A DNA stretch of 64,000 nucleotides from Prochlorococcus sp. AG-402-B05 (GTDB taxonomy: Bacteria; Cyanobacteriota; Cyanobacteriia; PCC-6307; Cyanobiaceae), in assembly GCA_003279635.1 (NCBI GenBank), contig QCHK01000002.1, positions 62,001-126,000 of the forward strand. The letters run 5' to 3'. Shown here in pieces: positions 49,574 through 59,104 of the stretch. The position numbers were made by a program, and so were the translations under genes. The notes under the pieces are model-generated. The model was not told where the DNA came from. It saw only the letters and a list, made by a program, of their open reading frames with translations, and did not search any database. Numbering within the stretch: the first letter of the stretch is position 1; each line of letters starts with the position of its first letter.

Positions 49574-49601
49574 ATTAGCCTCAAAATTTTTTGGGGCTAA
49601 T
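49574..49601 (+). terminator. Long hairpin between cbbS and csoS2, possible attenuator
   Basis: ATTAGCCTCAAAA (49574-49586) can pair with TTTTGGGGCTAAT (49589-49601): 13 bp with a single G-U pair and a 2-nt loop that would open to a larger one. It is followed by AATTCTTT rather than a continuous T-run, so termination would be partial. The position, after the RuBisCO genes and before csoS2, suits partial termination or 3'-end protection that sets enzyme over shell output. Confidence 0.55.
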
Positions 49602-49654
49602 AATTCTTTAGAGAATTTAAAATTATTTTTTTGTAACCTCTCCATTGGGTTGAT

Positions 49655-52042
49655 ATGGCAAAACAAACAAGTCGACAATTAGTTCTTGAACGCCGCCAGG
49701 CTCTTAGTCAAGGAGGCAAAAATGCATCTATTAAAGGCTCTACAGCTAATAGAGTGCGTTCTTCTGGTGATGCGAGAGCTACGAGGACAAACTCTGGTTT
49801 TGTGAAACCCAAGAAATCTATGACTAATTCAAATAATTCTTCCTCTCAATTAAGTACTAGTAGTTTTCAATTAAGTACTTCTGGGATTTCAAGTAGTTCA
49901 AGATCATATAGAAGTTCCGTAGCACAACCAAGTCGTCAACTTGTTATTGCAAGAAGAGAAGCATTGTCACGTAGAGGTAAATCTGCAGATAATACAAAAG
50001 ATATAACTCGTGTTGAGCTTGAAAGGAAAAAGGTTCAGAGTGCTCCTTCCTCTCAGTCGAAAAAGTCTGAACATTGTTGCCCGGAGTGTGAGCAAAAATC
50101 GTTAGAAGAAACTCGTAATAGAACTTCAAAGCCAGAAATCAGCTTGAAATTAAATAAAAGAAAAACTGATCACCGTTCAACTGTTAAAAGAAAAGCAATT
50201 ACGAATTCAAGTAGAGCTTTTGTGCTGGCTAGAAGAGAAGCTTTATCAAAACACGGTAAATCTGCTGGAAAACAACCAACAACAGCTGCTTCAGTTGCTC
50301 GACAAGGTAATCCAGATTTGACCACTAAGGAAATAGCTCAAAGAGTAAGAGAACTTAAAAGTAAAACTGGTGCCACTGGATCAAAACGTACCTCAGTAAC
50401 TCGTCCTTGTGGTCCAAATAAAAATGGTGCGAAGCAAAATGCTAGTGCTCCTGATGCTCATTGGAAAGTGGGAATGAGTGAGACCGCAACTGGTCAACTT
50501 GTTACTGGAACTCAGGCAAATAGATCTATAAAAACTACCGGTAATGAAGCAAGTACTTGTCGTTCAATAACTGGTACTCAGTATCTTGGTTCAGAAGTTA
50601 TTGATTCTTTCTGTAATGGATCTGATACACCTATAAGTCAGCCTGCAAAAGTAGCAGTTACAAATACTAGTCATGGAAATCTTGTAACTGGTAACGAAGT
50701 AGGTAGATCAGAGAAGGTTACAGGTGACGAGCCTGGAACTTGTAAAAACCTTACTGGTACTGAATATATATCAGCTAATCAATCAAATGCCTACTGCGGA
50801 GGTGTTAATCCTTCACCATCAAAAATTGGCTATAGCCAAACTATTGATGGTCAAAAAGTCAGTGGAACCATGACAGGAAGGTCGGCTTTGGTTACTGGAA
50901 ATGAAGCAGGATCAAATAAAGGTTTAACTGGTGATCAGTATTTAGGTTCTGATCCACTACCTTCTGGTAGACCAGCAGAAAAGGTTGGCTCACTAACAAC
51001 AATTCGTGGAAACGGTGTAACTGGTACTGATGTCTCGAGAAGAGAGAATGTTACTGGTAATGAAGCTGGTAGTTGCAAGAACGTGACTGGAGATGAGTAT
51101 GTGGGTGCTGGGCAATATGATTCTTTTTGTGGAAGTAAGCCTGCTCCTGATCCAGCAAAAGTTGGCCTAAGTATTACGAATAAAGCTCTATCTGTTAGTG
51201 GAACTATGACAGGTAGATCGCCTCTCGTAACTGGAGATGAACCTGGTACTTGTAAAGCAGTAACAGGTACACCTTATGCAGGATTAGATCAGGCAAATCA
51301 ATGGTGTGACAATTCAGCTTCATCTGAGATAGAGGCTAGAACTCCTAGGAAAGTTGCTACTCCTGGAGCAAGATTGACTGGTCAGCAGCCTGGTATAGGC
51401 GGAAAAATGACAGGCGCGCATAAAGGTGCTTGTGAGCCTTTGACTGGGACTCCTTATATAGGTGGTGATCAATTGAGTGAGAATTGCGGTATTTCAAATA
51501 TTCCCGAAGGTTATGCTCATCAAGAAAATATCGAAAAAGCAGCTGCATGGACAAGTTTCAGCGTGAAATCTCCAGCAAGACAAGCTCATATCCAAAATGA
51601 AATCAATACAGGTGTCACTGGTACGAGCTACGAAGATAGCTCAAGAATTACTGGCCCATTCGATATGGCTGTAAATAAAGTGACTGGTACTGAACAATTT
51701 CGCTTTGATAGAAAACCATCAAATTCTCAGAATAACAAAGTTGATCAAATAATTAATGAAGAATCTAAGCAACGCCCAACCTCACATATAACAGGAGAAG
51801 GACAATCCGCAGGATTGAACATAACCGGTGATGATTGGGCTAGAGGAGAGCATGTTACTGGAACAGAAGGGGCATCTGCTAAACGTAGAAATCCTTCTCG
51901 ACCAGGACCAATGAGTGCAATGAACGCAGCTGAATTAAAAAGAAACCAAGAGGTCCCCGAACCAGACTTCCTAATCACTGGTTCTAGTGGCAATACAAGG
52001 GATGGCCAATTGGTTACTTTCTCTGGTGGAGCAAGAGGTTAA
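49655..52042 (+). CDS. csoS2: Carboxysome scaffold protein CsoS2
   Basis: CsoS2 is the intrinsically disordered organiser of the alpha-carboxysome: its N-terminal repeats bind RuBisCO and its middle and C-terminal regions bind the shell. In these 795 residues three N-repeats of the SRxxVxxRRxALSxxGK type are visible (about 6-22, 93-109, 186-202). Six middle repeats, rich in VTG/ITG motifs, span about 270-610; most carry two Cys (xTCK and FC/YC), but the third (about 390-440) has neither. The C-terminal domain (about 640-795) ends in VTFSGGARG, the conserved anchoring peptide. No frame-shift slippery site was evident, in keeping with a single long form in Prochlorococcus. Confidence 0.96.
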   Translation: MAKQTSRQLVLERRQALSQGGKNASIKGSTANRVRSSGDARATRTNSGFVKPKKSMTNSNNSSSQLSTSSFQLSTSGISSSSRSYRSSVAQPSRQLVIARREALSRRGKSADNTKDITRVELERKKVQSAPSSQSKKSEHCCPECEQKSLEETRNRTSKPEISLKLNKRKTDHRSTVKRKAITNSSRAFVLARREALSKHGKSAGKQPTTAASVARQGNPDLTTKEIAQRVRELKSKTGATGSKRTSVTRPCGPNKNGAKQNASAPDAHWKVGMSETATGQLVTGTQANRSIKTTGNEASTCRSITGTQYLGSEVIDSFCNGSDTPISQPAKVAVTNTSHGNLVTGNEVGRSEKVTGDEPGTCKNLTGTEYISANQSNAYCGGVNPSPSKIGYSQTIDGQKVSGTMTGRSALVTGNEAGSNKGLTGDQYLGSDPLPSGRPAEKVGSLTTIRGNGVTGTDVSRRENVTGNEAGSCKNVTGDEYVGAGQYDSFCGSKPAPDPAKVGLSITNKALSVSGTMTGRSPLVTGDEPGTCKAVTGTPYAGLDQANQWCDNSASSEIEARTPRKVATPGARLTGQQPGIGGKMTGAHKGACEPLTGTPYIGGDQLSENCGISNIPEGYAHQENIEKAAAWTSFSVKSPARQAHIQNEINTGVTGTSYEDSSRITGPFDMAVNKVTGTEQFRFDRKPSNSQNNKVDQIINEESKQRPTSHITGEGQSAGLNITGDDWARGEHVTGTEGASAKRRNPSRPGPMSAMNAAELKRNQEVPEPDFLITGSSGNTRDGQLVTFSGGARG

Positions 52043-52049
52043 ATAGTCA

Positions 52050-53609
52050 ATGGCCTATCGTAATTTGGCCAAGAAATCTCGTCGTGGGCCTACAGCTCCT
52101 ATGAAGAGATTTGATGAGCTAGAGACCAAGAACTTAAATTCTGGAGTTATTAAAACCATTAAGTCTTTCTCCGATGAAATAAAAACTATAAGCTCTTTAT
52201 CTACTGATCATCCATTAACTAATTCTCAAGAAAATCAGAAGTTAAATCAATACGAAAATAAGGTTAAAGGTCGGTTTGATAATATTGTCCCTTTTTTAAA
52301 AAGAGTCTCTAGTCTTCAAAATGATTTGAATTTTGTAGAAAGAGCTCAAACTTTATGTCACGCAGAATTAGGTTATGAATTACCACTGCACATACTTGAA
52401 AAGGCTTGGGTTGGAAGTGTTGACATAAGTGCCTTGTTTGCATGGTGTGTTTTTCAAGCACACCAATTGACGAGTAATGAATTTTTTGATTCAGACCCAC
52501 TAGAGGGATCTGGAGACAGTCAAGATGCTAAATCTTTTCAGTCTTTCCTAAATAAATGTGGCTTTCATCTTTTAGATATAACTCCTTGTGCCGACGGTCG
52601 ATTAGCTCATGCTATTTCTTATGCATTACGTATACCTTTTAGCTCTGTAAGGAGGCGTTCTCATGCAGGTGCACTATTTGATATTGAAAAAACAGTTAAC
52701 CGTTGGGTTAAAACTGAACATAGTAGATATAGAGAGTCAATTCCTAATCCTGCAACTGATCCAACAAGATATTTAAAATCAGTAATCTATCATTTTAGTT
52801 CTGTTGACCCTACACACCAAGGATGTGCTGCTCATGGTAGTAATGATGAGTTGGCAGCATCAGAGGGCTTACAGCGATTATTAGATTTTAGGGAAGCAGT
52901 CGAAAATAGTTTTTGCTGTGGTGCATCAGTTGATTTGCTTTTAATTGGTATTGATACAGATACAGACGCGATAAGAGTTCATACGCCTTCGAAAACTAAT
53001 GAAGTTGATTTGAAATCATGGGTTTGTGCAAATGAAATATACAAAGAAACTCAATTCCTAAATTCTGAAGAGGCTCTTCAAAAAATTCAAGAAAATGTTA
53101 AAAGTGTTTGTCCTGGAGAAACAGATCCGAATATGGTCACATTTATTACAAAGCTTATTTCAAATAATATATCTCAAATTGACTATGTGAAAAATTTTCA
53201 TTCTGGAAGCTACCAAGATGCAGGTCATGCTGAGAGGTTTATTGGGGTAGGTATTGGTTTTAAAGAAGTTCATTTAAGGAATCTTACTTATTTTGCTCAT
53301 TTGGAGACTGTTGAACAAGGAGCTCCTGATCTCGATGTCGGAGTGAAAATTTTTACAGGTCTCAATATCTCTAGGAGTTTACCAATTCCTATTGTCATCC
53401 GCTTTGATTACTCAGGTAGTGTCCCTCATGCAAGAAATAGAGCATTATCTGATTGTCATAGAATTAACGAGGCTATTAAGTCTCGTTATCGAGATTTAAT
53501 AGATAATGGTTCACTTCACACATTTCTTACTATCCGAGATCGAGATAAAAAGGCTCCTGCAGAAGTTGTAGGTTCTTCCCTTGATCCAGTCACTCAGGAG
53601 GCTCACTAA
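52050..53609 (+). CDS. csoSCA: Carboxysomal carbonic anhydrase CsoSCA (CsoS3)
   Basis: CsoSCA converts bicarbonate to CO2 inside the carboxysome; it is a divergent beta-type carbonic anhydrase formerly called epsilon. The 519-residue protein has a disordered basic N-terminus (RNLAKKSRRGPTAPMKRFDE), which in other species binds RuBisCO, then a helical domain, the catalytic domain with DPTHQGCAAHGSNDELAASEG and CCGAS, and a defunct second half. It begins 7 bp after csoS2 and ends 1 bp before csoS4A. Confidence 0.95.
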   Translation: MAYRNLAKKSRRGPTAPMKRFDELETKNLNSGVIKTIKSFSDEIKTISSLSTDHPLTNSQENQKLNQYENKVKGRFDNIVPFLKRVSSLQNDLNFVERAQTLCHAELGYELPLHILEKAWVGSVDISALFAWCVFQAHQLTSNEFFDSDPLEGSGDSQDAKSFQSFLNKCGFHLLDITPCADGRLAHAISYALRIPFSSVRRRSHAGALFDIEKTVNRWVKTEHSRYRESIPNPATDPTRYLKSVIYHFSSVDPTHQGCAAHGSNDELAASEGLQRLLDFREAVENSFCCGASVDLLLIGIDTDTDAIRVHTPSKTNEVDLKSWVCANEIYKETQFLNSEEALQKIQENVKSVCPGETDPNMVTFITKLISNNISQIDYVKNFHSGSYQDAGHAERFIGVGIGFKEVHLRNLTYFAHLETVEQGAPDLDVGVKIFTGLNISRSLPIPIVIRFDYSGSVPHARNRALSDCHRINEAIKSRYRDLIDNGSLHTFLTIRDRDKKAPAEVVGSSLDPVTQEAH

Positions 53610-53610
53610 A

Positions 53611-53886
53611 ATGCTTATTTGTAAAGTTCTCAAACCACTTGTCTCAACCAATCGTATTCCAGGCTTTGAACATAAGCATTTGCAGGTTGTGTTGGACGGC
53701 AGCTCAAAAAAAGTAGCAGTTGATGCTGTTGGATGTAAACCAGATGATTGGGTTATCTGTGTAGGAAGTTCTGCTGCTCGAGAAGCTGCTGGAAGTAAGT
53801 CTTATCCAAGTGATTTAACTATTGTTGGTATTATTGATCATTGGGATCCAGAGACACAACAACAGATTTCAGGAGGAGCAAAATAA
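53611..53886 (+). CDS. csoS4A: Carboxysome vertex pentamer CsoS4A
   Basis: CsoS4A is a BMC-P (EutN/CcmL-type) pentamer that caps the vertices of the shell. The start is the ATG at 53611, after the csoSCA stop; a longer frame begins in csoSCA but the family starts MLICKVLKPLVSTNRIPGFEHKHL. Ninety-one residues follow, with LQVVLDGSSKKVAVDAVG, CVGSSAAREAAG and the closing TIVGIIDHW. Its stop overlaps the ATG of csoS4B by 1 nt (TAATG). Confidence 0.95.
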   Translation: MLICKVLKPLVSTNRIPGFEHKHLQVVLDGSSKKVAVDAVGCKPDDWVICVGSSAAREAAGSKSYPSDLTIVGIIDHWDPETQQQISGGAK

Positions 53887-54137
53887 TGGAGATCATGCAA
53901 GTTATGGGACGCTTAGTTTGTACACAGAGAGTCGAAGGGTTAGGACATATGCATTTAAGAATATTGTGTAATAACAAAGGTAAAAGACTAGTGGCTGTTG
54001 ATCCTGTAGGAGCGAGAGAAGGTAATTGGGTTTTTACCGCAACAGGAACTGCAGCGAGATGGGGATGCCCAGACCCTAATGTTCAAACCGATTTGACTAT
54101 TGGTGGGATTATTGATCATTGGTCACCCGATGATTAG
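53886..54137 (+). CDS. csoS4B: Carboxysome vertex pentamer CsoS4B
   Basis: The second BMC-P pentamer of the alpha-carboxysome. The start ATG at 53886 overlaps the csoS4A stop. Its 83 residues match the family: MQVMGRLVCTQRVEGLGHMHLRIL, RLVAVDPVGAREGNWVFTATGTAAR, and TIGGIIDHWSPDD. CsoS4A and CsoS4B are usually found together and are both very scarce in the shell; the 1-nt overlap suggests coupled translation. Confidence 0.95.
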   Translation: MEIMQVMGRLVCTQRVEGLGHMHLRILCNNKGKRLVAVDPVGAREGNWVFTATGTAARWGCPDPNVQTDLTIGGIIDHWSPDD

Positions 54138-54184
54138 CTTGATTATTTATTCAAAAAAGCTTAATCCTATAAAATTATAAATCC

Positions 54185-54733
54185 ATGCCTACACCCCAAA
54201 ATCATCAATCAAATAGTAGTGATAAGGCCATCAACCCCCAAGATCAAGTAGTTAATGTTACTCCTTTGAATTCAACGGTTCAATCAAAAACTTCCCCCAA
54301 AGTAAAGTCTACGCTAAATGAAAATTCTTCTAATAATTTAAAAACTTCTACTTCTAAAAACTTTTCTAATAGTTCTGAGGGTGGTGGATCATCAAAACCT
54401 CCAATTGGAAAAAATAAAGCTTTTCAAACTAAGTCAAATTATGGAATAGCTTTAGGAATGATTGAAACTCGTGGCCTAGTACCAGCAATAGAAGCAGCAG
54501 ATGCAATGACTAAGGCTGCTGAAGTTAATTTGATTGTTAAAGAACTCGTTGGTGGAGGATATGTAACTGTAATGGTTCGTGGTGAGACTGGTGCTGTAAA
54601 TGCCTCAGTGAGAGCAGGTGCTGATGCCTGTGAGCGCGTTGGTGATGGATTAGTAGCTGCACATATCATTGCCCGACCTCATAATGAGATTGAGCCGGCA
54701 TTGAAAGGAAGTGGAGCAAAAAGGAGAAGTTAA
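54185..54733 (+). CDS. csoS1E: Carboxysome BMC shell protein with disordered N-terminus, CsoS1E
   Basis: The C-terminal 90 residues form a BMC domain very close to CsoS1 (ALGMIETRGLVPAIEAADAM, ELVGGGYVTVMVRGETGAVNASV, VGDGLVAAHIIARPHNEIEPAL). About 88 residues precede it: a low-complexity, Ser/Asn/Lys/Pro-rich stretch (SSKNFSNSSEGGGSSKPPIG) that should be disordered. CsoS1E has been noted in some low-light Prochlorococcus and Synechococcus, but its role is unclear; the extension could bind cargo or CsoS2. It lacks the RRxxxS motif of CsoS2 N-repeats. It is 47 bp after csoS4B. Confidence 0.88.
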   Translation: MPTPQNHQSNSSDKAINPQDQVVNVTPLNSTVQSKTSPKVKSTLNENSSNNLKTSTSKNFSNSSEGGGSSKPPIGKNKAFQTKSNYGIALGMIETRGLVPAIEAADAMTKAAEVNLIVKELVGGGYVTVMVRGETGAVNASVRAGADACERVGDGLVAAHIIARPHNEIEPALKGSGAKRRS

Positions 54734-54808
54734 GTAGTTTTTGATTTATAAATAATTTCTTCAATCAATTCACGATGTAGTAGTTTTTATAAAAGATAAG
54801 GTTTTTTT

Positions 54809-55072
54809 ATGGAAGGGTGGAGGCAAAAAAAAAGACCAGAGTGTCTAGAAAAAAGATTCGAATTTCAATCTTATGAAAAAAATAGAGATTTTCTTGATGC
54901 ACTAGGTGACTTTTGCGAGAAAGTTAATCGCTACCCCGATATAAGTTTTGGTAAGACTTATGCAAACATAACCATCAGGCCTGTAGAAAATAATGTGAAA
55001 GAGGAAATATCAAAAGATGATCATGATTTCGCAAGTGAAATAGATTATTTAAATAAACAACAAGAAAATTAA
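54809..55072 (+). CDS. RuBisCO assembly factor acRAF (PCD-like)
   Basis: acRAF is a catalytically dead relative of pterin-4a-carbinolamine dehydratase that helps assemble form IA RuBisCO; it is encoded beside alpha-carboxysome operons. The 87-residue protein begins MEGWRQKKRPECLEKRFEFQSY and has FLDALGDFCEKVNRYPDISFGKTYANITI, the PCD-like fold with the catalytic histidines replaced. The C-terminal 25 residues are acidic and poorly conserved. It comes after csoS1E by 75 bp and shares its stop (TTAA at 55069-55072) with the DUF3136 gene. Confidence 0.85.
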   Translation: MEGWRQKKRPECLEKRFEFQSYEKNRDFLDALGDFCEKVNRYPDISFGKTYANITIRPVENNVKEEISKDDHDFASEIDYLNKQQEN

Positions 55073-55299
55073 TCTTCTTCTTTTGGTTGTTCTAGGTCTC
55101 TTTTGATTAATGCCATCAAGTAGGAGGGGGTTTTATATCTTCCTGGCAAGCAGCGATTCAGAGTCTCTAAGTGGCTCCAGCAAACAGTTCTTTGAATCTG
55201 ATCAGCGGTACGTCCTTGTTGCAAAAGCCTCCTAAGTGCTTTGCAGTACAGAGGGTATCCTGCTTCTAATTCGCCAATGGTCAACTTGGCAGTGGACAT
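55069..55299 (-). CDS. Small DUF3136-like protein
   Basis: A 76-residue basic protein (TIGELEAGYPLYCKALRRLLQQGRTADQIQRTVCWSHLETLNRCLPGRYKTPSYLM), mainly helical, with no signal or membrane segment. I recall it as DUF3136 from marine cyanobacteria; its function is unknown. It converges with acRAF by the shared TTAA. RidA is next on the same strand, upstream in sequence. Confidence 0.7.
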   Translation of the reverse strand: MSTAKLTIGELEAGYPLYCKALRRLLQQGRTADQIQRTVCWSHLETLNRCLPGRYKTPSYLMALIKRDLEQPKEED

Positions 55300-55386
55300 T
55301 GTGTATTACTAATCAATTATTAATTTAGACAATTATGGGGCCACTTAGCAAAGTGGCAAGGCTCTATTTAGTCATAATGTTGTTTT

Positions 55387-55794
55387 TCACTTCTTGTTTT
55401 CTAACCAAGCTATGCAATCTATTTCAATCTTTCCTCCTTTAGGAAGCTTTGATACTTCAACGCATGCTCTTGCGGGACTTACTGTTTTATTGAAAGTTTC
55501 TGCATAAATTTCATTTACTTTTGCGAAATCATTTAAATCAGTTAAGTAGATGGTTGTTCTTATTACATTTGAACTGCTTCCTCCAGCGGCTTCAACCACA
55601 GCCATTAAATTTTTTAGAACTTGTCTAGTTTCTTCTTCTATATTTCCGTTCCCGACCATTACACCAGTTGAAGGGTCTAAAGCAATTTGTCCTGAGCAAT
55701 ATAAGTAGTTTTCTACTAAAATAGCTTGGTTGTAGGGACCAACGGGTTTGGGTGCAGATTTTGTTTCTATGGCCTCAATCGATGAACTTTTCAT
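55387..55794 (-). CDS. ridA: RidA-family enamine/imine deaminase
   Basis: RidA hydrolyses the reactive 2-aminoacrylate released by serine- and threonine-dehydratase reactions. The 135-residue protein has PKPVGPYNQAILVENYLYCSGQIALDP at the N-terminus, the loop GNIEEETRQVLKNLMAVVEAAG, and the C-terminal SPARACVEVSKLPKGGKIEIDCIAW with the Arg that binds the substrate carboxylate. Length and motif order are normal. gloB lies 45 bp upstream on the same strand. Confidence 0.93.
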   Translation of the reverse strand: MKSSSIEAIETKSAPKPVGPYNQAILVENYLYCSGQIALDPSTGVMVGNGNIEEETRQVLKNLMAVVEAAGGSSSNVIRTTIYLTDLNDFAKVNEIYAETFNKTVSPARACVEVSKLPKGGKIEIDCIAWLENKK

Positions 55795-55839
55795 GAATGA
55801 TTAGACTTTAATGAAGAGCCTTGATAGACAAATTAGAAT

Positions 55840-56634
55840 TTAACATTTCCAACTATCTTTGTGTCTCCTTAGAATTGTAAATTTTTCGACATTTTCTGCT
55901 ATTAAAAATAAATTTGTTTTTCTTTCTTCTGAGAGTGATGATGGGAGGCTAGACATTCCCTTTTGAAGTTTCTTTTGAATAAGCCTTAATCTTTCGATGA
56001 TAGAAATATTTCCAGGCTCTAATGATAGCGCCCATTTTAAGTTACTTTCTGTGTATTCATGAGCTGAGTATATTTTAGTGTTTTCTGGAAGAGAATTAAG
56101 TTTATATAAACTTTCAAACATTTGAACAGGACTACCTTCTAGTAGACGACCACACCCTCCTCCAAATAGCGTATCTCCAGGAAATAGTATATTACATTTA
56201 GCATTTTCTTTTGATATGTAAAAAGCTAGATGGTTGTTAGTGTGACCATGAACTTCGATAACTTTAATCTCACCATCCATTAAATTAAAAATATCATTAT
56301 CACCAACCGAAAATGTTTGAAAAGGTATTCTTTTAAGTTCATTTTTTGATGCAACTACCTTTGCCTCTGGCCAAGTGTTGATTAACTTTTGTGTTCCACC
56401 AGTATGGTCATCATGATGATGTGTTTGAAGGATAGCTTTTAATGATAGGTTGTTTTGAAAAAGCCATTTTTCTACTGGGCCTGAGATGGAGGGATCTACT
56501 ACTACTGCATTGCAATTGTGGACCCATACCCATACGATATTGTCTTGTAATACAGGAATTGGGTGAATAGTGAAGTCGCTTTTTTGCTCTAACATTATTT
56601 CTTTAGGTAATGGAATAGTTAGAGTCCATTTCAA
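55840..56634 (-). CDS. gloB: Hydroxyacylglutathione hydrolase (glyoxalase II)
   Basis: GloB hydrolyses S-lactoylglutathione in methylglyoxal detoxification. The metallo-beta-lactamase fold protein has the metal motif [51 protein letters not shown] and [15 protein letters not shown] with the later His. The frame opens at 56634; a Met 13 codons in (56595) lies nearer the conserved start and is a serious alternative. It is divergent from hisG with only 11 bp between if the longer start is used. Confidence 0.9.
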   Translation of the reverse strand: MKWTLTIPLPKEIMLEQKSDFTIHPIPVLQDNIVWVWVHNCNAVVVDPSISGPVEKWLFQNNLSLKAILQTHHHDDHTGGTQKLINTWPEAKVVASKNELKRIPFQTFSVGDNDIFNLMDGEIKVIEVHGHTNNHLAFYISKENAKCNILFPGDTLFGGGCGRLLEGSPVQMFESLYKLNSLPENTKIYSAHEYTESNLKWALSLEPGNISIIERLRLIQKKLQKGMSSLPSSLSEERKTNLFLIAENVEKFTILRRHKDSWKC

Positions 56635-56645
56635 TAGTTTTTGAC

Positions 56646-57308
56646 ATGTTTACAGTTGCATTAGCCAAAGGTGCCTTATTGAAAGAATCAGTCTCAATGT
56701 TTTCTTACGTTGGACTTGACTTCTCTGCTGTTTTAGATGATAGCAATCGGCAATTAATGGTTCCGTCAGCTTGTGGCCGTGCCAAAGCTCTTTTGGTCCG
56801 GAATAGTGATGTACCTGTTTACGTATCTTATGGTCAGGCGCAACTAGGAATTGTGGGTTTTGATGTATTAAAAGAGCAAAAATTGGAAGTATCGAATTTA
56901 GTAGACCTTGGATTTGGAGAGTGTCGCATGTCGGTTGCAGTTAAATCCAGCAGTGGTTATTTGAGTGCTTCTGATTTACCACCAAACTGTCGTGTGGCAA
57001 GTAAATTCACTAACTGCGCAAAGAATTTTTTTGATCAAATAGATTTGCCAGTTCAACTGGTACATTTGAGTGGATCTGTTGAACTAGGCCCCATAACTGG
57101 TATGGCTGAAGCAATCGTTGATTTAGTCGCGACTGGTCGTACTCTTAGAGATAATGGTCTTGTAGAAATTGAAGAACTTTTTAAATCAAGTGCCCGGCTG
57201 GTTGGTCACCCACTATCCTTAAGACTTGATAAAGGGCTCCTTCAAGAAATTATTGATTCAATTCAAATCCAATCTCAGACCAACTCATTTACTGATGGCA
57301 AAAAATGA
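56646..57308 (+). CDS. hisG: ATP phosphoribosyltransferase, short form
   Basis: HisG begins histidine synthesis by joining ATP and PRPP. At 220 residues it is the short form (HisGS), which lacks the C-terminal regulatory domain and needs HisZ, a histidyl-tRNA synthetase-like partner, for activity. It starts [19 protein letters not shown], and has [11 protein letters not shown], the phosphate-binding [23 protein letters not shown] segment. The last 14 nt overlap the ABC transporter gene that follows. Confidence 0.94.
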   Translation: MFTVALAKGALLKESVSMFSYVGLDFSAVLDDSNRQLMVPSACGRAKALLVRNSDVPVYVSYGQAQLGIVGFDVLKEQKLEVSNLVDLGFGECRMSVAVKSSSGYLSASDLPPNCRVASKFTNCAKNFFDQIDLPVQLVHLSGSVELGPITGMAEAIVDLVATGRTLRDNGLVEIEELFKSSARLVGHPLSLRLDKGLLQEIIDSIQIQSQTNSFTDGKK

Positions 57309-59091
57309 TTTTCGAAGAGTTAAGAACCTAGGAAAGTATTTAAAAAGAGAAAAAAAACGTTTAATTCTCATACTTATAATATTAATACCTGTTGCATTAG
57401 CGGGTTCGATTCAACCCCTGCTTGTGGGGCAAGCTATTTCTGTCTTAAGAGGAGAAGATACAATAGCTTTTTTCAAAAATTTCTCTAATGAATTAACAAT
57501 TAATTTAATAATAGGAATACTATTCATAACAGTATTGCTTAGGCTTGGATTACAGGGATTTCAGTCATACAATATCCAGTCTGTGGGGCAGAGACTAACA
57601 GCACGTATTAGGAATGATTTGTTTGCTCATTCCATGTCATTGTCTTTGCGTTTTCATGACAAAATGCCTGTTGGTAAATTACTTACAAGATTAACTAGTG
57701 ATGTTGATGCATTGTCAGAAGTTTTTGGTAGTGGAGCTGTAGGTGTTTTGGCTGACTTTGTAAGTCTTATAGTTATATCAATAACCATGATTTTAATAGA
57801 ATGGAGGTTAGGTCTTCTCCTTTTGATTGTTCAAATACCTGTTACTTTATTTATATTATGGCTTCAAAAACGTTACCGAAAACAAAATTATAAAGTTAGA
57901 GAAGAACTTTCCCAATTAAATGCAAATTTTCAGGAAAATCTACAAGGCCTAGAAGTTGTTCAAATGTTTAGAAGACAATCATTAAATGGTAAAAACTTTT
58001 TCAAAACGGGAACAAACTATAAACATGCTGTAAACGGCACAATTTTTTATGACAGTAGCATTTCTGCTTTTATTGAATGGGTATCATTAGCTGCAGTAGC
58101 ATTAGTTATCTCTTTAGGAGGTTATATGGTTACAGCAGGGGCAATGGGATTAGGAACTTTAACGACATTTATTCTTTATTCACAAAGACTATTTGAACCT
58201 TTAAGACAGTTAGCAGAAAGATTTACACAAATACAGGGAGGGTTAACAGCAGTTGAGAGAATAAGTGAATTACTTGAGAAAAAAATCGAGATTTATGATC
58301 AAATTAACCATGAAGTAGAAAATAAAAAACTATCAAATTCAAATAAGACTGTTCTTGGAGAAGTTTTATTTGAAAATGTAAGTTTTTTTTATAGGGAAGA
58401 TGAGCCAATAATAAATGATTTAAGCTTCAAAATTAAACCAGGCGATCATGTTGCTCTTGTAGGACCAACTGGTTCCGGGAAGACTACTTTAATTAGATTA
58501 TTATGTAGACTTTATGAACCTCAGAAGGGAAATATATATATAGATGGTAAAAACATTAAAAGCATCCCTATCGATTTATTGAGGAAAAAACTTGGAGTTG
58601 TACTTCAAGATACTTTCCTCTTTAGCGGAAATGTTGCAGATAATCTTCGTTTAGATTCTTCAATAGATAATCAACGATTAAAAGATGTCTGTAGTGACTT
58701 AGGTCTTGATAATTTATTGAAAAAGTTGCCAAATGGTTTAGATACTTATATACGAGAAAGAGGAGGAAATCTTTCTTCAGGTGAGAGACAGCTTTTATCT
58801 ATCGCAAGAGTTGCAATAAGAGATCCAAAAATATTAATCATGGACGAAGCAACTGCTTTTATGGATCCATCAACTGAGGCAACTTTGCAAAGAGATCTTG
58901 ATAGATTATTAGAAAAAAGGACAGCACTTGTGATTGCTCATAGATTGGCAACAATAGAAGCTTCTGATCGAATATTAGTAATGAGAAAAGGAAGTCTTAT
59001 CGAACAAGGTACCCATGAAGAATTGAGGGCTTTAGGTGGACTTTATTCGCAACTTTCTGAATTACAAGAAAAAGGTCTCACAACTATCTAA
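57295..59091 (+). CDS. ABC exporter half-transporter (MsbA/LmrA type)
   Basis: A 598-residue fused membrane and ATPase protein. The ATG at 57295 ([17 protein letters not shown]) overlaps hisG by 14 nt; a longer frame from 57226 is inside hisG. The first 320 residues carry about six helices of the ABC exporter type, with [19 protein letters not shown]. The ATPase has Walker [14 protein letters not shown], the signature [14 protein letters not shown] and Walker [13 protein letters not shown]. It should work as a dimer, on a lipid, peptide or drug substrate that is unknown. Confidence 0.9.
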   Translation: MAKNDFRRVKNLGKYLKREKKRLILILIILIPVALAGSIQPLLVGQAISVLRGEDTIAFFKNFSNELTINLIIGILFITVLLRLGLQGFQSYNIQSVGQRLTARIRNDLFAHSMSLSLRFHDKMPVGKLLTRLTSDVDALSEVFGSGAVGVLADFVSLIVISITMILIEWRLGLLLLIVQIPVTLFILWLQKRYRKQNYKVREELSQLNANFQENLQGLEVVQMFRRQSLNGKNFFKTGTNYKHAVNGTIFYDSSISAFIEWVSLAAVALVISLGGYMVTAGAMGLGTLTTFILYSQRLFEPLRQLAERFTQIQGGLTAVERISELLEKKIEIYDQINHEVENKKLSNSNKTVLGEVLFENVSFFYREDEPIINDLSFKIKPGDHVALVGPTGSGKTTLIRLLCRLYEPQKGNIYIDGKNIKSIPIDLLRKKLGVVLQDTFLFSGNVADNLRLDSSIDNQRLKDVCSDLGLDNLLKKLPNGLDTYIRERGGNLSSGERQLLSIARVAIRDPKILIMDEATAFMDPSTEATLQRDLDRLLEKRTALVIAHRLATIEASDRILVMRKGSLIEQGTHEELRALGGLYSQLSELQEKGLTTI

Positions 59092-59104
59092 TTAGTATTA
59101 ATCT

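Noticed and set aside
50464..51980. Repeated VTG/ITG-coding units resembling a DNA repeat array or CRISPR
   Set aside because: The repeats are at protein level in csoS2, with diverged nucleotides and no constant repeat/spacer lengths.
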